A stretch of 22,871 bases of DNA. Origin: Seminavis robusta (lineage: Eukaryota > Bacillariophyta > Bacillariophyceae > Naviculales > Naviculaceae). Made by a program: the position numbers and the translations under genes. The stretch covers positions 1-22,871 of the forward strand of contig CAICTM010001769.1 of assembly GCA_903772945.1 (NCBI GenBank), read 5' to 3'. The notes below the pieces were generated by a model. The model worked only from the letters and a program-made list of their open reading frames with translations, was not told where the DNA came from and did no database searches. Within the stretch, counting starts at the first letter, position 1. Every line of letters starts with the position of its first letter. Shown piece after piece: positions 1 through 9,434 of this stretch.

Positions 1-590
1 CAATCTGGGAGAGTTTGCAAGTCGTAATGAGCTTCGAAATAGAACGACAGGTCTCCCATGAAGTCAATTTTCAACTGTTTGCCAAGAGCTTTCTCGAACC
101 AAGTCTCCGTTGCTTCGTTGGTACCCCAATAGAGGCAATCATCAATGTAGGTTCCGAAAGTCATGTTGCCACCAGAGGGAGATTTCCCAACGAAGACGCA
201 TGGGTCATGTTTGCATACCTCCATTTCGAGAGAAGCAAGTACCTTGCAGAACGTTTGGTACCAGTGACGAGGGCTACTGTGTAATCCGTACGATGTTTTC
301 TTAAGGCGCCAGTATGAACCTGGCTTGGAGTACCGACAACCCTTGGGAGGGATACAGACACAGATTTCTTCACCTTTGGGTAGTACCGGTATGGGACGGC
401 CGAAGGTGTTCTTGGCATTCCACTGTTTGATTCGTCGTCCCTTGGATATGGCTAAAGATATGATATTATGGCCCGGACTCTGTGTTTCATAATGGTGTAG
501 CACACTCTTAAGGAACTGGCTAGTGTGACTCATGAGCGACAAGGGGTCTCCAGAGTGGCTTGTCACTCGTTGCCTCATCCTTTGCAATCA
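1..590 (-). pseudogene. Ty1/copia-type retrotransposon reverse transcriptase fragment (5'-truncated, continues past the left edge)
   Basis: Read on the minus strand, one frame is open from a TGA at 588-590 (first Met at 576-578) to position 1 without a stop. It encodes copia RT landmarks in order: an IKQWNAKNTF block (motif A region), an LPKGEEICVCIPPKGC block, LKKTSYGLHSSPRHWY (compare the family's LKKtLYGLrrSPRHWY), HDPCVFVG, the active-site box YIDDCLYWG at about 123-149, and LGKQLKIDFMGDL. The domain order matches RT of Ty1/copia elements, and the wording is closest to what I know of diatom CoDi elements. Gag, protease and integrase should lie to the right (5') but are not there, so the copy is 5'-truncated. 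The motif A aspartate that precedes AKN is Asn (codon at 417-419), which should abolish polymerase activity. RNase H and any LTR would lie outside the window on the left. Family call is firm; an inactive remnant is an inference. Confidence 0.88.
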
Positions 591-1341
591 GTAGCTCTAG
601 CTAAGCTAGGAAATCAGCTATAGTATATCCAGAGGAGCCAAATCTATTATGTCGTCCGTGGGGGGCACAAACTAGCTAGACGATGTTCCAGGCATCAAGA
701 AAATCGTTACCCTGCAATTTTGTTTGGGTGTGTGCTTCACTTCTGGCTGCTTGCAATCCAGGTCCTCCTGAGTGTTTCTCTTACAACTATTGTGGTGGTC
801 TGAGAGCATCATCTGCGGCTACGGGTACGGTGGCAGCTAGCCAAAGTAGGCTCGAGCTACGACTAGCTAGCTAGAGCCAGCTGGCTGAATTTGGGCATAG
901 GTAGGGTACATGTACGGATACCATGTACGGGTACCGGTATTGTACGGTGCTCCCTTTGCCGAAATTTAGAGCGAACTTTGATTGTCGACCACGGTCACGT
1001 TGTCACGTTGTGGGTCTTGTTTTGGCCGTCACCAGCGTGAGAAATTTTGCCGTGTCTGCTTTTTTTCAATTTTGGGGGGGTTCAGAGTAGGGAAGTTATC
1101 TACGGAAGCCAGTTGAAATGCCTTCAACAAATGAGATCTGATGCACCTCGTACCGAACCTTTCGTCAAAGCAGACCCAGGAAAAAGATGAGATAAAAAGA
1201 TTCTGTTTAGCTAGGTCGTGCTGAAGTAGATCCAATCATTCGCTGGCTAGTGTACCATAGGTCAAGAGTTGAATCGAATCAGATAGATTGTACCAGTTTC
1301 ATAATTCAGAAAAGAAGAAGAAACAACAACGGCTGAGAATA
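591..1341. other. Intergenic, no supported gene
   Basis: No open frame here resembles a protein. The stretch holds several CTAG-based palindromes (for example around 595-606, 671-676 and 862-874), a GTAC/ACCGGTA-rich patch at about 907-945, and a G run near 1073-1080. The last 100-130 bases before the sterol gene contain TAGCTAGG (about 1208) and GGCTAGTGTACC (about 1245), which may belong to its promoter. Confidence 0.6.
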
Positions 1342-2490
1342 ATGCAGAGCGCAACGACAACCGCGACGACCATTCGTCCCAAGGCATCGCCTTCTTCTTG
1401 GGAAAGCACCAACTCAAAAGAAAAGGCTCCAAGCCTGACGCTGAAGGATACAAAGGTCGCAAATGATGAGGCAACTCCTCCTACTAAGGTCACTACATCC
1501 GGCAAGACGGGAGGTTTCTACGATCAGCAGACTCTATGGGAACAAGAACTCCACCGCTATCATCCCTCCTTTTGGACATTGGTACGAGTGATAAGTCTCA
1601 TTGGGTTTCCCTACTTGATGAGTGCCATTGGATCCTTCTTTTGGCCTCTGGTTGTGGAATTTGCCGAAGCCAACGGACTGAAAGTGGCCCGGGTAGCTCA
1701 GGCAGCCATTGCTTTGGTCGGCGGGTCCGCGTTTGTCGCACACAATGCATTCTTTGCGGCCATCTACTACTTTAACATTCCATCCTTTGACCAATATCGA
1801 GTGGATGACAAGCCGTGGCATTGGGATATGCTAGGTGTCAGTGGATGGCGAGAAATGCTACGCAACACCATCCTACAGATCCTGTTTAATTTTATCGCTG
1901 TCAACGCTCCCGTCATGTACTTGATCTCACGCCGCTGGGGTGGACTCCCCTTTCGCATGGACGCCACCAGCATTCCATCGGGCGGAGAAATCTTTTGGCA
2001 ACTGTTGTTTTGCACCGTCATAGAAGACTTTTGCTTTCACCATTCCCATCAACTGTTACACACCAAACAACTCTACTGGATTCACAAGGTGCATCATCGA
2101 TACCACGCTCCCATTTCCATTGCGGCCGTATATGCCCACCCCCTTGAAACGGTCTTTGGCAATATCTTTCCCTTTGTCTCGGGTCCCTTTTTGCTGCAGT
2201 ATCGCATGCACGGATGGGCCTTTTGCATTTGGGGCATTTTTCGACTGGCGGCATCTCTGGAAAATCATTCGGGCTATGAGTTCCCGTGGTCCATGTTCCA
2301 GGCCATTCCCTTCAAGGCACCCACCGAATATCACGACTTTCATCACAATCGCAATCAAGGAACGTATTCCGGCGTGCTTCGATTCTGGGATTGTGTGTAT
2401 GGTACCAATAAGCACTATTTTGAATGGGTCCGTGCCGGACGTCCGGATACATTCAAGACCCAAAAGTTCAAGGAACAAAAGCAAAAGTAA
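1342..2490 (+). CDS. Sterol desaturase-superfamily di-iron oxygenase, probably C-4 methylsterol monooxygenase (ERG25/SMO-like)
   Basis: Single-exon protein of 382 aa. The open frame reaches back to a TTG at 1288, but the first in-frame ATG is 1342, with A at -3, so I start there. Three histidine boxes of the fatty acid hydroxylase/sterol desaturase fold are intact: HQLLH (236-240), HKVHH (248-252) and HDFHH (331-335). The context IHKVHH...HAPI...YAHPLE and the late FWDCVYGT stretch are typical of sterol C-4 methyl oxidases, ER membrane enzymes that use O2 and reduced cytochrome b5 to oxidise the C-4 methyl group of sterol intermediates. Hydrophobic segments lie near residues 80-108, 119-143, 177-195 and 296-310. 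The N-terminal 75 residues are Ser/Thr/Lys-rich and probably disordered, making the protein longer than the usual ~300 aa. The Lys-rich C-terminus is not a canonical KKXX signal. Superfamily is certain; C-4 specificity is an inference from motif context, and a C-5 desaturase or other hydroxylase is possible. Confidence 0.85.
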   Translation: MQSATTTATTIRPKASPSSWESTNSKEKAPSLTLKDTKVANDEATPPTKVTTSGKTGGFYDQQTLWEQELHRYHPSFWTLVRVISLIGFPYLMSAIGSFFWPLVVEFAEANGLKVARVAQAAIALVGGSAFVAHNAFFAAIYYFNIPSFDQYRVDDKPWHWDMLGVSGWREMLRNTILQILFNFIAVNAPVMYLISRRWGGLPFRMDATSIPSGGEIFWQLLFCTVIEDFCFHHSHQLLHTKQLYWIHKVHHRYHAPISIAAVYAHPLETVFGNIFPFVSGPFLLQYRMHGWAFCIWGIFRLAASLENHSGYEFPWSMFQAIPFKAPTEYHDFHHNRNQGTYSGVLRFWDCVYGTNKHYFEWVRAGRPDTFKTQKFKEQKQK

Positions 2491-2637
2491 AGTAACAATC
2501 TTCATTACAGTACGTAGTACCGGTACCTATAGATACCTATCATATGCATAGATACCGGTAGATTGGGCCACTCCGTCAAAGATGCCCGATGTAACACAAA
2601 CTCTTTTTTGCAATGGCAAGCATGATGAGGCCAGTCC

Positions 2638-2643
2638 AATAAA
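2638..2643 (+). promoter_or_regulatory. Candidate polyadenylation signal AATAAA for the sterol gene
   Basis: A perfect AATAAA hexamer lies 148 nt after the stop codon of the sterol desaturase-like gene, on the same strand. The distance is reasonable for a compact 3'UTR. Diatom polyadenylation signals are loosely conserved, so this is only a candidate. Confidence 0.35.
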
Positions 2644-2983
2644 ACAAAATATTTCTTTAGAGACAAACATCTACAAAGTATGATCTGCTCAATACCTAGC
2701 TCTTTCAGAGCACTCTGCCATGTTGTCCCTTCGGGTTGATCAGGACGCCCGCATCGGAGCTTGGCCAGTTAGCGTTAGAGATAGTGGAGCCAACCAACGA
2801 AAAACTTTTTGACGGAAGCTTTGATTGCGAATTCAGGTTCATCCGGAACAGATGACCGAAATCGAATCTTTTGTTGGAAGCAACGACGTGTACGAAGAGG
2901 AGATTGCAACCACATCAAGATCGGAGTAGGCTGTTGTTGTCTTCGATTGTGACACCTTGGTTTGCACTTTCAGGCAAGAGATC

Positions 2984-2997
2984 CTACTAGCTAGTAG
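2984..2997. promoter_or_regulatory. 14-bp perfect palindrome CTACTAGCTAGTAG upstream of the transporter
   Basis: The 14 bases equal their own reverse complement and lie 70 nt before the ATG at 3067. Very similar CTAG-centred palindromes lie 60 nt before the CRAL-TRIO gene at 7518 and about 51 nt before the minus-strand gene starting at 12691. A core-promoter or transcription-factor role is inferred from repeated placement only. Confidence 0.35.
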
Positions 2998-3066
2998 CCA
3001 ACTTGTACCTTGCGCTCACAAAAAACAAAAGATCCACTCTGCTTGCTACCCGAATTAGAAGTAACC

Positions 3067-5132
3067 ATGGATGATACCCTTGCTCCTCTTCCGTCTTCCC
3101 AGCCAAAGAAGAAACAACCAAATGCCGCTCACCTAAAGACGTACACAGCCGGTGAAGATGAGGGTCGATTGGCGGAAATGGCAAAAGAATTTGGCCTGGC
3201 ACACCAGCGCCAACCCAAAAAACAGGTCCGTGACGAAACCAAGCGTGGTCATCATCGACGAGGAAGCAGCGGTTTGGACATGTTGTTGGGCGAAACTGGC
3301 AAAAAATGGGTCAATATCTTGGTACAGGACAGTTCCGTGGAAGTGGCTCGCATGAGAGCTGTCTATTCCTTGGGATATCCGCGGCGAGCAGGATCTTTTT
3401 CCGAATATGGAGCCACGTCCAGTGATCGATCTATCCCCAGCAGTCATCGTCGCCGTGGAAGTCTCATGCCAGAATGGTTGGAACAAATCGAATACGAAGA
3501 AGAAGATTTGCATGCCCATGGTGTGGGAGGAGACTTGACCAGTGCAGTTTTGGGTATTGTCAAGGGTATGGTTGGCCCAGGTAAGCGACGGAAACTATTT
3601 TATACAGTGTCACACCCATCGTGATCGCAGTTTGCCATGTCACTCAAGCAATGTTGCTTCCTGCTTCTCTCCCTGGCAGCCATTCTCTATTTGCCTCATG
3701 GTTTGGCCAATGCAGGATATGCCGTTGCCTTTCCCATGATTCTTGTCACAACTTTGATGTTTCTCTACAGTTCACAGTGCTTGCTAGATTCCTGGAAAAT
3801 GGAACATGAAAAAATGCATCGTCCCATTGCAACCAATAAAGGTGGAACTCCCACCATTGATGAAGAAGGAGGCGACGATGAGCAAGAGCATCTCTTAAAC
3901 GACAACAAGAACAACAATGACGACGAGAATGGAGGCAAGCCTCGCTACAAAATGACATTCTTGTCCTACCCAGAACTAGCTTACAGGGCTCTGGGTGAAA
4001 CGGGAGAACGAATTATCAAAATTGGCATTGGCTTGATGCAGAGTGGCGTGTGCCTGACGTATCTCATCTTTGTGCCACAAAATTTCAGCACGGCTCTCTT
4101 GCGGCTGGCCAACATTTATGTGGCCCCCGAATGGTTCTTGGTGGTCATGGTGGCCATCCAAGTGCCTCTCTCGTGGATACGCGACATTCGAAAGCTTACC
4201 GTTACCAACTTTTTGGCCAATGCGCTCATCTTGTACGGATTGATTACCTGTCTGGCATTGTCGTTGAAACAGGCCATGACGACCAACTTTGATGGCGCTC
4301 CCTTGGACCCAGAGACGAAAACCAGTCCCCTCAACCTCGTGGCAGAGCGGTTGTCACATTTGTCACCGTTTGCTCAGGGTTGGTTTCTCTTTATTGGAAC
4401 AAGTGTAAGTTGGCTCGTTCATGCATGCATGCATGCTGTCACATCTCAAAAAGTACAGCACTAGCTCACCAGAACGATCTTGGTGCAACTCTGCAGGTAC
4501 TTTTGTTTGAGGGATCCATCACTCTGTTGGTGCCTCTACAGGAAGCCGTCGTGTCCGACGAGGACAGACAACGATTCCCTTCAGTCTACCGAACTACAAT
4601 CCTCTCGATCATTGTTTTTTACATTTTCTTTTCCATGACTTGCTGGACGTCGTTGGGAAATGATGTCCGGACTGTGCTGACCACTTCCCTCCCAGTCGGA
4701 AACGCCGCAACGTCGGTGCAACTCGCTTATTCCATTGCTGTCATCTTCACATTTCCCTTGCAGAACTTTCCGGCGTTGGAGATTACGTGCCGATCCATTG
4801 CCAATGCCATGGATTCCTGCACCGGATGTGGGGGTTGCCCCAGTCGGGTCCTGACCCAGCGCAATGTGATTAGTTCCCTTTTGGTGGGATTGCTGGCCAT
4901 TATTGCTGTGACCGCCATGAATAGTTTGGACAAGGTTGTCAGTTTGATGGGAGGGTTGCTTGGGTGTCCCATTGCCTTTGTCTTTCCACCTATCATTCAC
5001 TACCAGTTGGCCAAAGCTACGCCAGGTAAAGAACTCACACGCACCCGGATTTTCTTCAATGGCCTTGTCTGTTTGTTGGGAGTGGTTGCAACAGTGATTG
5101 CTACAAGTACAACCCTTTTGACTTGGGACTAA
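3067..5132 (+). CDS. Amino acid/auxin permease (AAAP, AVT/SLC36-like) transporter, three exons
   Basis: Exons 3067-3580, 3680-4404 and 4497-5132 join to a 624-aa protein. Intron 1 (3581-3679, GTAAGC...CAG, 99 nt, phase 1) splits an Ala codon and restores the family signature KGMVGPA/ILYLPHG. Intron 2 (4405-4496, GTAAGT...CAG, 92 nt, phase 0) restores GTSVLLFEGS. The ATG sits in a strong ACCATGG context; the upstream TTG extension is rejected. About 11 transmembrane helices follow a ~158-residue hydrophilic N-terminus, typical of AAAP proton-coupled amino acid transporters such as yeast AVT3/AVT4. The N-terminus has two basophilic kinase-type sites, RRGS at 64-67 and RRRGS at 128-132. The acidic loop between helices 2 and 3 contains EQEHLL (239-244), an [DE]XXXL[LI] sorting motif that would fit a vacuolar or lysosomal location. 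Substrate is unknown. Intron 2 also contains four ATGC repeats at 4421-4436. Confidence 0.9.
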
Positions 5133-5635
5133 TATTAGAGAAGTGATTGCAGTATATTGTGATTGACAATAGGTTTGAAATACAGTAGTACAACATCAAC
5201 ATCCATCGATGTTGGAGCAACCGGTAGCTAAACATGTGGCAGTATGGTGCCAGCCAGGTTAGCTAAAAGGAAAAGGAGCAACGGGGTCCTCAATCTGTCG
5301 CCCTTGATGCCACAGAACCAAGTCCTGAATCCAGCCTCTGCTTTGCCTAGCTGAGAGCCTACCCCTCACTCGACCACATCCGTAGATAGAGGTACCGACA
5401 GCTACCCCAATCAATGGACCGCGGGTTTGGAATTGATGTGTATTCGTGACTCAACACCTTGAAGAATCTTCAATCCATGCAACTTTTGGTGCCACCATGA
5501 CACCATGACCTGAAGATCTGATCCAACTGAATTCGTCTTCGAGATTCCCTTGAAATATACCTGTGGCCCAAGCCCTAAGCGACGGCTGACCAACAGAGAC
5601 CTTTCCCCCCTTCTGCAGTGTTTGTCACTTTTCAA
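5133..5635. other. Intergenic after the transporter
   Basis: No supported gene. A perfect 7-bp stem with a 4-base loop (CAACATC / GATGTTG) lies at 5197-5214, about 65 nt past the transporter stop, within the likely 3'UTR; its role is unknown. The rest shows no coding frame with an ATG and no repeats worth naming. Confidence 0.5.
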
Positions 5636-6262
5636 ATGTGGTGGATGCGTTTTTTCTTCGTAGCCTGCGTTTTCGGCTTCCAATTCTGTGAACGCGATCA
5701 TGTCGCTTTGGCTTTTGTTGCAAGTCCCCTCGTGCAGCAAAACCGATGCCTGGTCACCCCTATAATGACGAAATGCAGTTCACAAGGATTCGATAGTCGA
5801 CTTGATAGTGGGACCACAAGAGCGAGCTTTTGGCAAGCCGCTAGAAGACGCGGGAAAAGGGCTCTAATCTCCACATTGGCTCCATTGCAAATTGACAAAC
5901 CGCTACGAAAGGGAGAAGATCCCAAGAGAGAAAAATCAAGCAGTCTCTTCAGAACCGACAAGAGCGCTACGATGCTGATGGGGTCCATTGGCTTTCTAGG
6001 CCACAGCGGCTTGCTGTTGGCATCCACTGTATTGGTTCTTCTCATCAAACAGCTCTTGGCAACCATTCAGCAGGCGCGAAAAGGAGAAGACTACGCCACA
6101 GACGAAAGTAATGGGGGAATGATGGATCGATGTCCCTGGCCCTTTATCTTTTCTCACGATCCAATCCAAGGGCTCAAAGATCCCCCTACCTGGATTGTCG
6201 TCACTTGGATTGCTTTGTGGAGGATCACGAAGATTGCTTCTCGCAAGTCCTTGACCAGCTAG
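5636..6262 (+). CDS. Putative plastid-targeted small membrane protein of unknown function
   Basis: 208 aa from the first in-frame ATG (the open frame reaches back to a GTG at 5618; the ATG context is weak, and 5645 is an alternative). Residues 5-18 form a short hydrophobic core, followed by VALA/FVASP at 23-30. A cleavage before that Phe resembles the ASAF-type site between signal and transit peptide used for import into complex plastids of diatoms. The next ~80 residues are rich in Arg, Lys, Ser and Thr. A hydrophobic helix spans about 111-138, then a hydrophilic loop, then CPWPFIFSHDPIQGLKDPP and a second hydrophobic segment (TWIVVTWIALW, about 188-198). The Trp/Pro-rich block looks constrained, but I do not recognise the family. 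Plastid location is an inference; a plain secretory or ER membrane protein is the alternative. Confidence 0.65.
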   Translation: MWWMRFFFVACVFGFQFCERDHVALAFVASPLVQQNRCLVTPIMTKCSSQGFDSRLDSGTTRASFWQAARRRGKRALISTLAPLQIDKPLRKGEDPKREKSSSLFRTDKSATMLMGSIGFLGHSGLLLASTVLVLLIKQLLATIQQARKGEDYATDESNGGMMDRCPWPFIFSHDPIQGLKDPPTWIVVTWIALWRITKIASRKSLTS

Positions 6263-6335
6263 CTGATGAATGATTTTATTCAGTGTGCTTTGATCGACAC
6301 AGATGAAAACGAAACGAACGAATCTAGCTAGCTGC

Positions 6336-6355
6336 TACCGGTACCGGTACCGGTA
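6336..6355. repeat. 20-bp perfect palindrome of TACCGG units
   Basis: Three ACCGGT cores in a row, together equal to their own reverse complement, follow a CTAGCTAGC palindrome by 3 bases. The same ACCGGTA word recurs near 2520, 2553, 6903, 13703 and 19083, mostly between genes. Confidence 0.7.
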
Positions 6356-7446
6356 TCACAAGAGATTTCGCAGTACATATAATTGCTACGGAAAATGAAG
6401 AAGGGAGGATACCACAGTAGCGTATGGGAAGCGTCAATCAATGATTCCTTTCCTTTCACTGCAGATTGAATAGTAATAATAGGCACATACCAGAACCATG
6501 CGTCCCCGTACAATTCGTTTGCTTGCCTCGATGCCTTGATGCCTCGAAGGCTGTCCCGGACAGTCCCTCTCCGGCGGTGCTACTCGTCGTGCTTGCCGAA
6601 TGCTGGTGTGTCCCACTACGGGTCTAGCTAGCCAGCGCTAGTACGGTATAACAACAGCCATGAGAGGGAACCGCTTTCAATTGGCTCCTGTTGGAATGAC
6701 TGTTGGCTGCCCCTCTTGGGCAAGGTTTGGCCCTGGAGAAGGGCCGGATGAGAGTCTTGTGTTGGACCTAGATATTGACCAGGTAACAACGGGTATCCAA
6801 ACCAGGAGTATGTCCAGGAGAGCTTGTATGTTGACCCCACTGTCAGCCTACTACTAGTAGCTAGGATATAGATATATTTGTAGATGGGGACAAAGGAACT
6901 ACCGGTATGGTACCGGTAGCTCTGGGAGTCCAGGAAGGCTTTGGGCTTTGGAGTCGCAGCGTGGAGCGTGGAGGTGTGAGCGAGGCCAGTACCAGAGTAG
7001 TGCCAGAGTAATAGTGTTTATGCTATGAGTTCAGGGTTCAGGGTTCGAGGTGGACCAATTGATTTAAAGACAGAAACACTTTCTAATCATTTATAAACAA
7101 ATACTAGTACTCTTACTTACTACTACTAGACTATGCATAGTAGAGTAAACCGACACATACAACTACTAGTACTCCAGTACTTTAGTATTATAGTGAGAGA
7201 GAGCCTTTAAGTATTTGGTAAACTTATCGAGTACCGGGGAGTATCTACAGCACAGCTTCAGTGCTTCCCCTTGTGAAAACTTATGTTCCCAATCGTGACA
7301 TCGTGACCCGTGACCAGTGACCCACGGCAGAAGCCTCTTGGGTTGATCTAAAGCGTCTTGCTTGCAGCACAACAGCAGAATGGCAGTGCGGTAAGAAGAT
7401 TTGGATCAAGACTAAGTGGAAAGAGGTCAACATGTCTCTACTCGAC

Positions 7447-7458
7447 TACTAGCTAGTA
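7447..7458. promoter_or_regulatory. 12-bp perfect palindrome TACTAGCTAGTA upstream of CRAL-TRIO copy A
   Basis: Self-complementary dodecamer 59 nt before the ATG at 7518. Its centre, ACTAGCTAGT, is identical to that of the palindrome at 2984-2997. Function inferred from position only. Confidence 0.35.
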
Positions 7459-7517
7459 CTCAACAGAACAAGCCGACTCATGATGCATAGACGATCGAAA
7501 AGTCGTGGCAGTAGAAC

Positions 7518-8631
7518 ATGAACAACAACACTACTGGATCCGCCCAGGGAGATGGATCAATGCATCTCTCGAAAAGAGAAATCAGATGGGCCCTTGCCAT
7601 CAAGGCTGCTGTGGTGGACTCGAACAAGGCGAAGCAAGAGGAGGGAGAAGACGAGCTGATTGAACTGACAGACTTTGAGTACTGTCAATATGCCCTTGTT
7701 ACGAAAGGGGATGTAGAAGATGCACTGGAACGGATAGAGAAGATGCAGGCCTTTCGGGAAGAGTACCAGATTCACGATACCGCGGAAGAAGGAATGGAGA
7801 TACTGCGGGCATTTACCATTCAGCAACCCTGGTTCATGGTGTCTGTGGACTACAATCCCACGAACGGACATTTTATCGCTGTGTATGATTATGCCAAGCT
7901 CAAGCCTGCTGCTGTTGATTACCCAGAAGATTGGAGAATATGGCTGGGTGGTCTGTATTACCTCTTTCAGATATGCCAGAGTAACCTGGTAGCTTGCCGA
8001 GAAGGATTAGTGCACATTGCAGAGTGTGAAGGTGGGTAGTATGAAGTATGACTGAAGACACCATGAGGGTGTCCCGAGCGTTTGATCCCTCACTTCTGCT
8101 ACCCCTTTCAACATTGAATCTTGAAAGGAATGTGGTACAACAACTTCAGCATGGATTTCATGAGCCGTAATTGGTATCATCTTATGGGACATTACCCTCT
8201 TATCAACAAGGAATGCTCCTGGCTGCATACACCATTAGTGGGCAACATCCAACATGCATTTTACAAATCGATGATGGGGAGCACCGCAGATGTTATTCGA
8301 GTGGGATGCCACTTTAGTGGATATGGTAAGCAGTCATCCCTGCCTTATACCATACTGTGACATTCCAATGAGGCCAATTGTGGACTAAACTTTGTTCTCG
8401 TACCCTCCTGCTGTGCTACCAGATGGACGCATTGATCAAATGTTCAAAATGCCATCGGAAGATATTGCAGAATTTAGGTTGATGGGGCGATATTTGGATT
8501 ACCTCGATGTCCGATATCACCACCAGAGTGTGTTCCGGCTTCCATCCCTGGATCCTCCTCCTCCTCCTACCATTCCTCCTCCCCGAGCAAACAACGAGAA
8601 TGACAATAATCAGGAGGACGATGTGGCATAG
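7518..8631 (+). CDS. CRAL-TRIO (Sec14-like) lipid-binding domain protein, tandem copy A, three exons
   Basis: Exons 7518-8031, 8128-8325 and 8423-8631 give 306 aa. Introns are 8032-8127 (GTGGGT...AG, 96 nt) and 8326-8422 (GTAAGC...CAG, 97 nt), both phase 1. The joins are supported by the same structure in copy B. Residues about 51-85 (YALVTKGDVEDALERIEKM, then FREEY) match the helical CRAL-TRIO N-terminal region; residues about 105-240 match the lipid-binding fold, including VDYNPTNGHF and NFSMDFM...YP, where Sec14 relatives have a similar helix. Such proteins carry or present phosphoinositides, tocopherol-like or other lipids in the cytosol. The C-terminus is a Pro-rich then Asn/Asp-rich tail. 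No transmembrane segment or signal peptide is seen. The ligand cannot be told from the sequence. The family call is moderately strong; it is a divergent member. Confidence 0.75.
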
Positions 8632-8862
8632 TGGTGGAAATGTTGTCAAGTATTGCCTCCAGGTTTTTGACTGCACTCCTTCATTAGTGGGATCGAGTCG
8701 TGTCTGGACATCCTGCTTTGGAGAGAAAATTTTCTCATTAGTTTGAACCTTGGCTGTCATGGTTTCTTTGTGGTGTTGCCAAAGGTTATCCGTAGTATAC
8801 CCTTAGGAATCCAATGTCCTTGCATACAGTAGACCGTGTTGCCGATGGAGCCATTGATTGAT

Positions 8863-8945
8863 CATTCGATTCGATTTGATTCGATTCGATTCAATTCGAC
8901 TCGATTCGATTCGATTCGATTCGACCCGATTGATCATTCGATTGG
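8863..8945. repeat. ATTCG/GATTC pentanucleotide microsatellite
   Basis: About 16 imperfect copies of GATTC with variants such as GATTT, CAATT, GACTC and GACCC. Both ends carry the same TGATCATTCGATT phrase, so the tract looks bounded by a short direct repeat. Confidence 0.85.
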
Positions 8946-9009
8946 TCCTTCTTCGTCTTGCAGAGCTACTAGTCTAGCTAGCTAGTACATCCATGTAATG
9001 CTAATCGGC

Positions 9010-9050
9010 AATCACGAAGCAAACAATCTTAAAATCACGAAGCAAACAAT
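9010..9050. repeat. 18-bp direct repeat, two copies
   Basis: AATCACGAAGCAAACAAT occurs at 9010-9027 and again at 9033-9050, separated by 5 bases (period 23). Both copies are exact. Confidence 0.85.
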
Positions 9051-9166
9051 GAAAACAAATCGTGACACATGGCATCGTGATCAGAAATCCTCAAAGAAAA
9101 GCCTAGCTAGTTGGGTTATCGTACGCGCGAATTGGTCGGAGAACCCAAGATTTGAATAATTAAATA

Positions 9167-9434
9167 GTGAGACATGGATATATATTTTCTCTTTAAGTCT
9201 CACAATGTCTCATGCATAGAGCTCATTGTCTCACGAATTCTCACAATGTCTCATTTTCGAGATTTTTCTGTCTCACTGTCTCATTTATTTAGAAAGGAAC
9301 TGTCCGCTCGCACTAAGTCGAATATTATCTCGTAATGTCTCACAATGTCTGACATCTATGTCTCAATGTCTCACAATGTCTTACAATGTCTCATTAATAA
9401 AAATCAAACCATTTCCTAATTCTTTCATGTCTCA
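9167..9434. repeat. Degenerate TCTCACAATG (decamer) minisatellite
   Basis: About twelve copies of TGTCTCA or one-base variants lie at 9206, 9227, 9247, 9269, 9277, 9336, 9346, 9359, 9367, 9377, 9387 and 9428. Adjacent copies often follow at 10-base steps as TCTCACAATG, most regularly at 9330-9393. One inverted copy, GTGAGACA, lies at 9167-9174. The tract is AT-rich. No coding sense is apparent, although one frame is open for 82 codons. Confidence 0.8.

Larger units (their letters stand above)
2491..3066. other. Intergenic between the sterol gene and the amino acid transporter
   Basis: No supported gene. The start carries ACCGGTA-type palindromes at about 2517-2527 and 2551-2560. The candidate AATAAA and the CTAG palindrome near the transporter start are listed separately. 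Confidence 0.55.
6263..7517. other. Repeat-rich intergenic region before the CRAL-TRIO pair
   Basis: No supported gene over 1.25 kb. It contains CTAGCTAGC (6324-6332) next to an ACCGGT palindrome array, another pair of ACCGGTA boxes at about 6900-6919, a TTCAGGG doublet at about 7031-7050, a tract rich in ACTAGTAC and TACTAC at 7100-7190, and a CTAG palindrome near the next start codon. Short open frames such as those at 6434-6616 and 7166-7372 do not look like proteins. Confidence 0.55.

Noticed and set aside
683..874. 63-codon plus frame
   Set aside because: No domain or context support; it ends in a CTAGCTAGCTAG palindrome. An open frame of this length is expected by chance.
2056..2505. 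149-codon minus-strand frame over the sterol gene
   Set aside because: Lies opposite a gene with intact histidine boxes; no protein features of its own.
7031..7050. TTCAGGG repeated twice, resembling a telomere repeat
   Set aside because: Only two exact units with a different base from TTAGGG; far too short to call an interstitial telomere.
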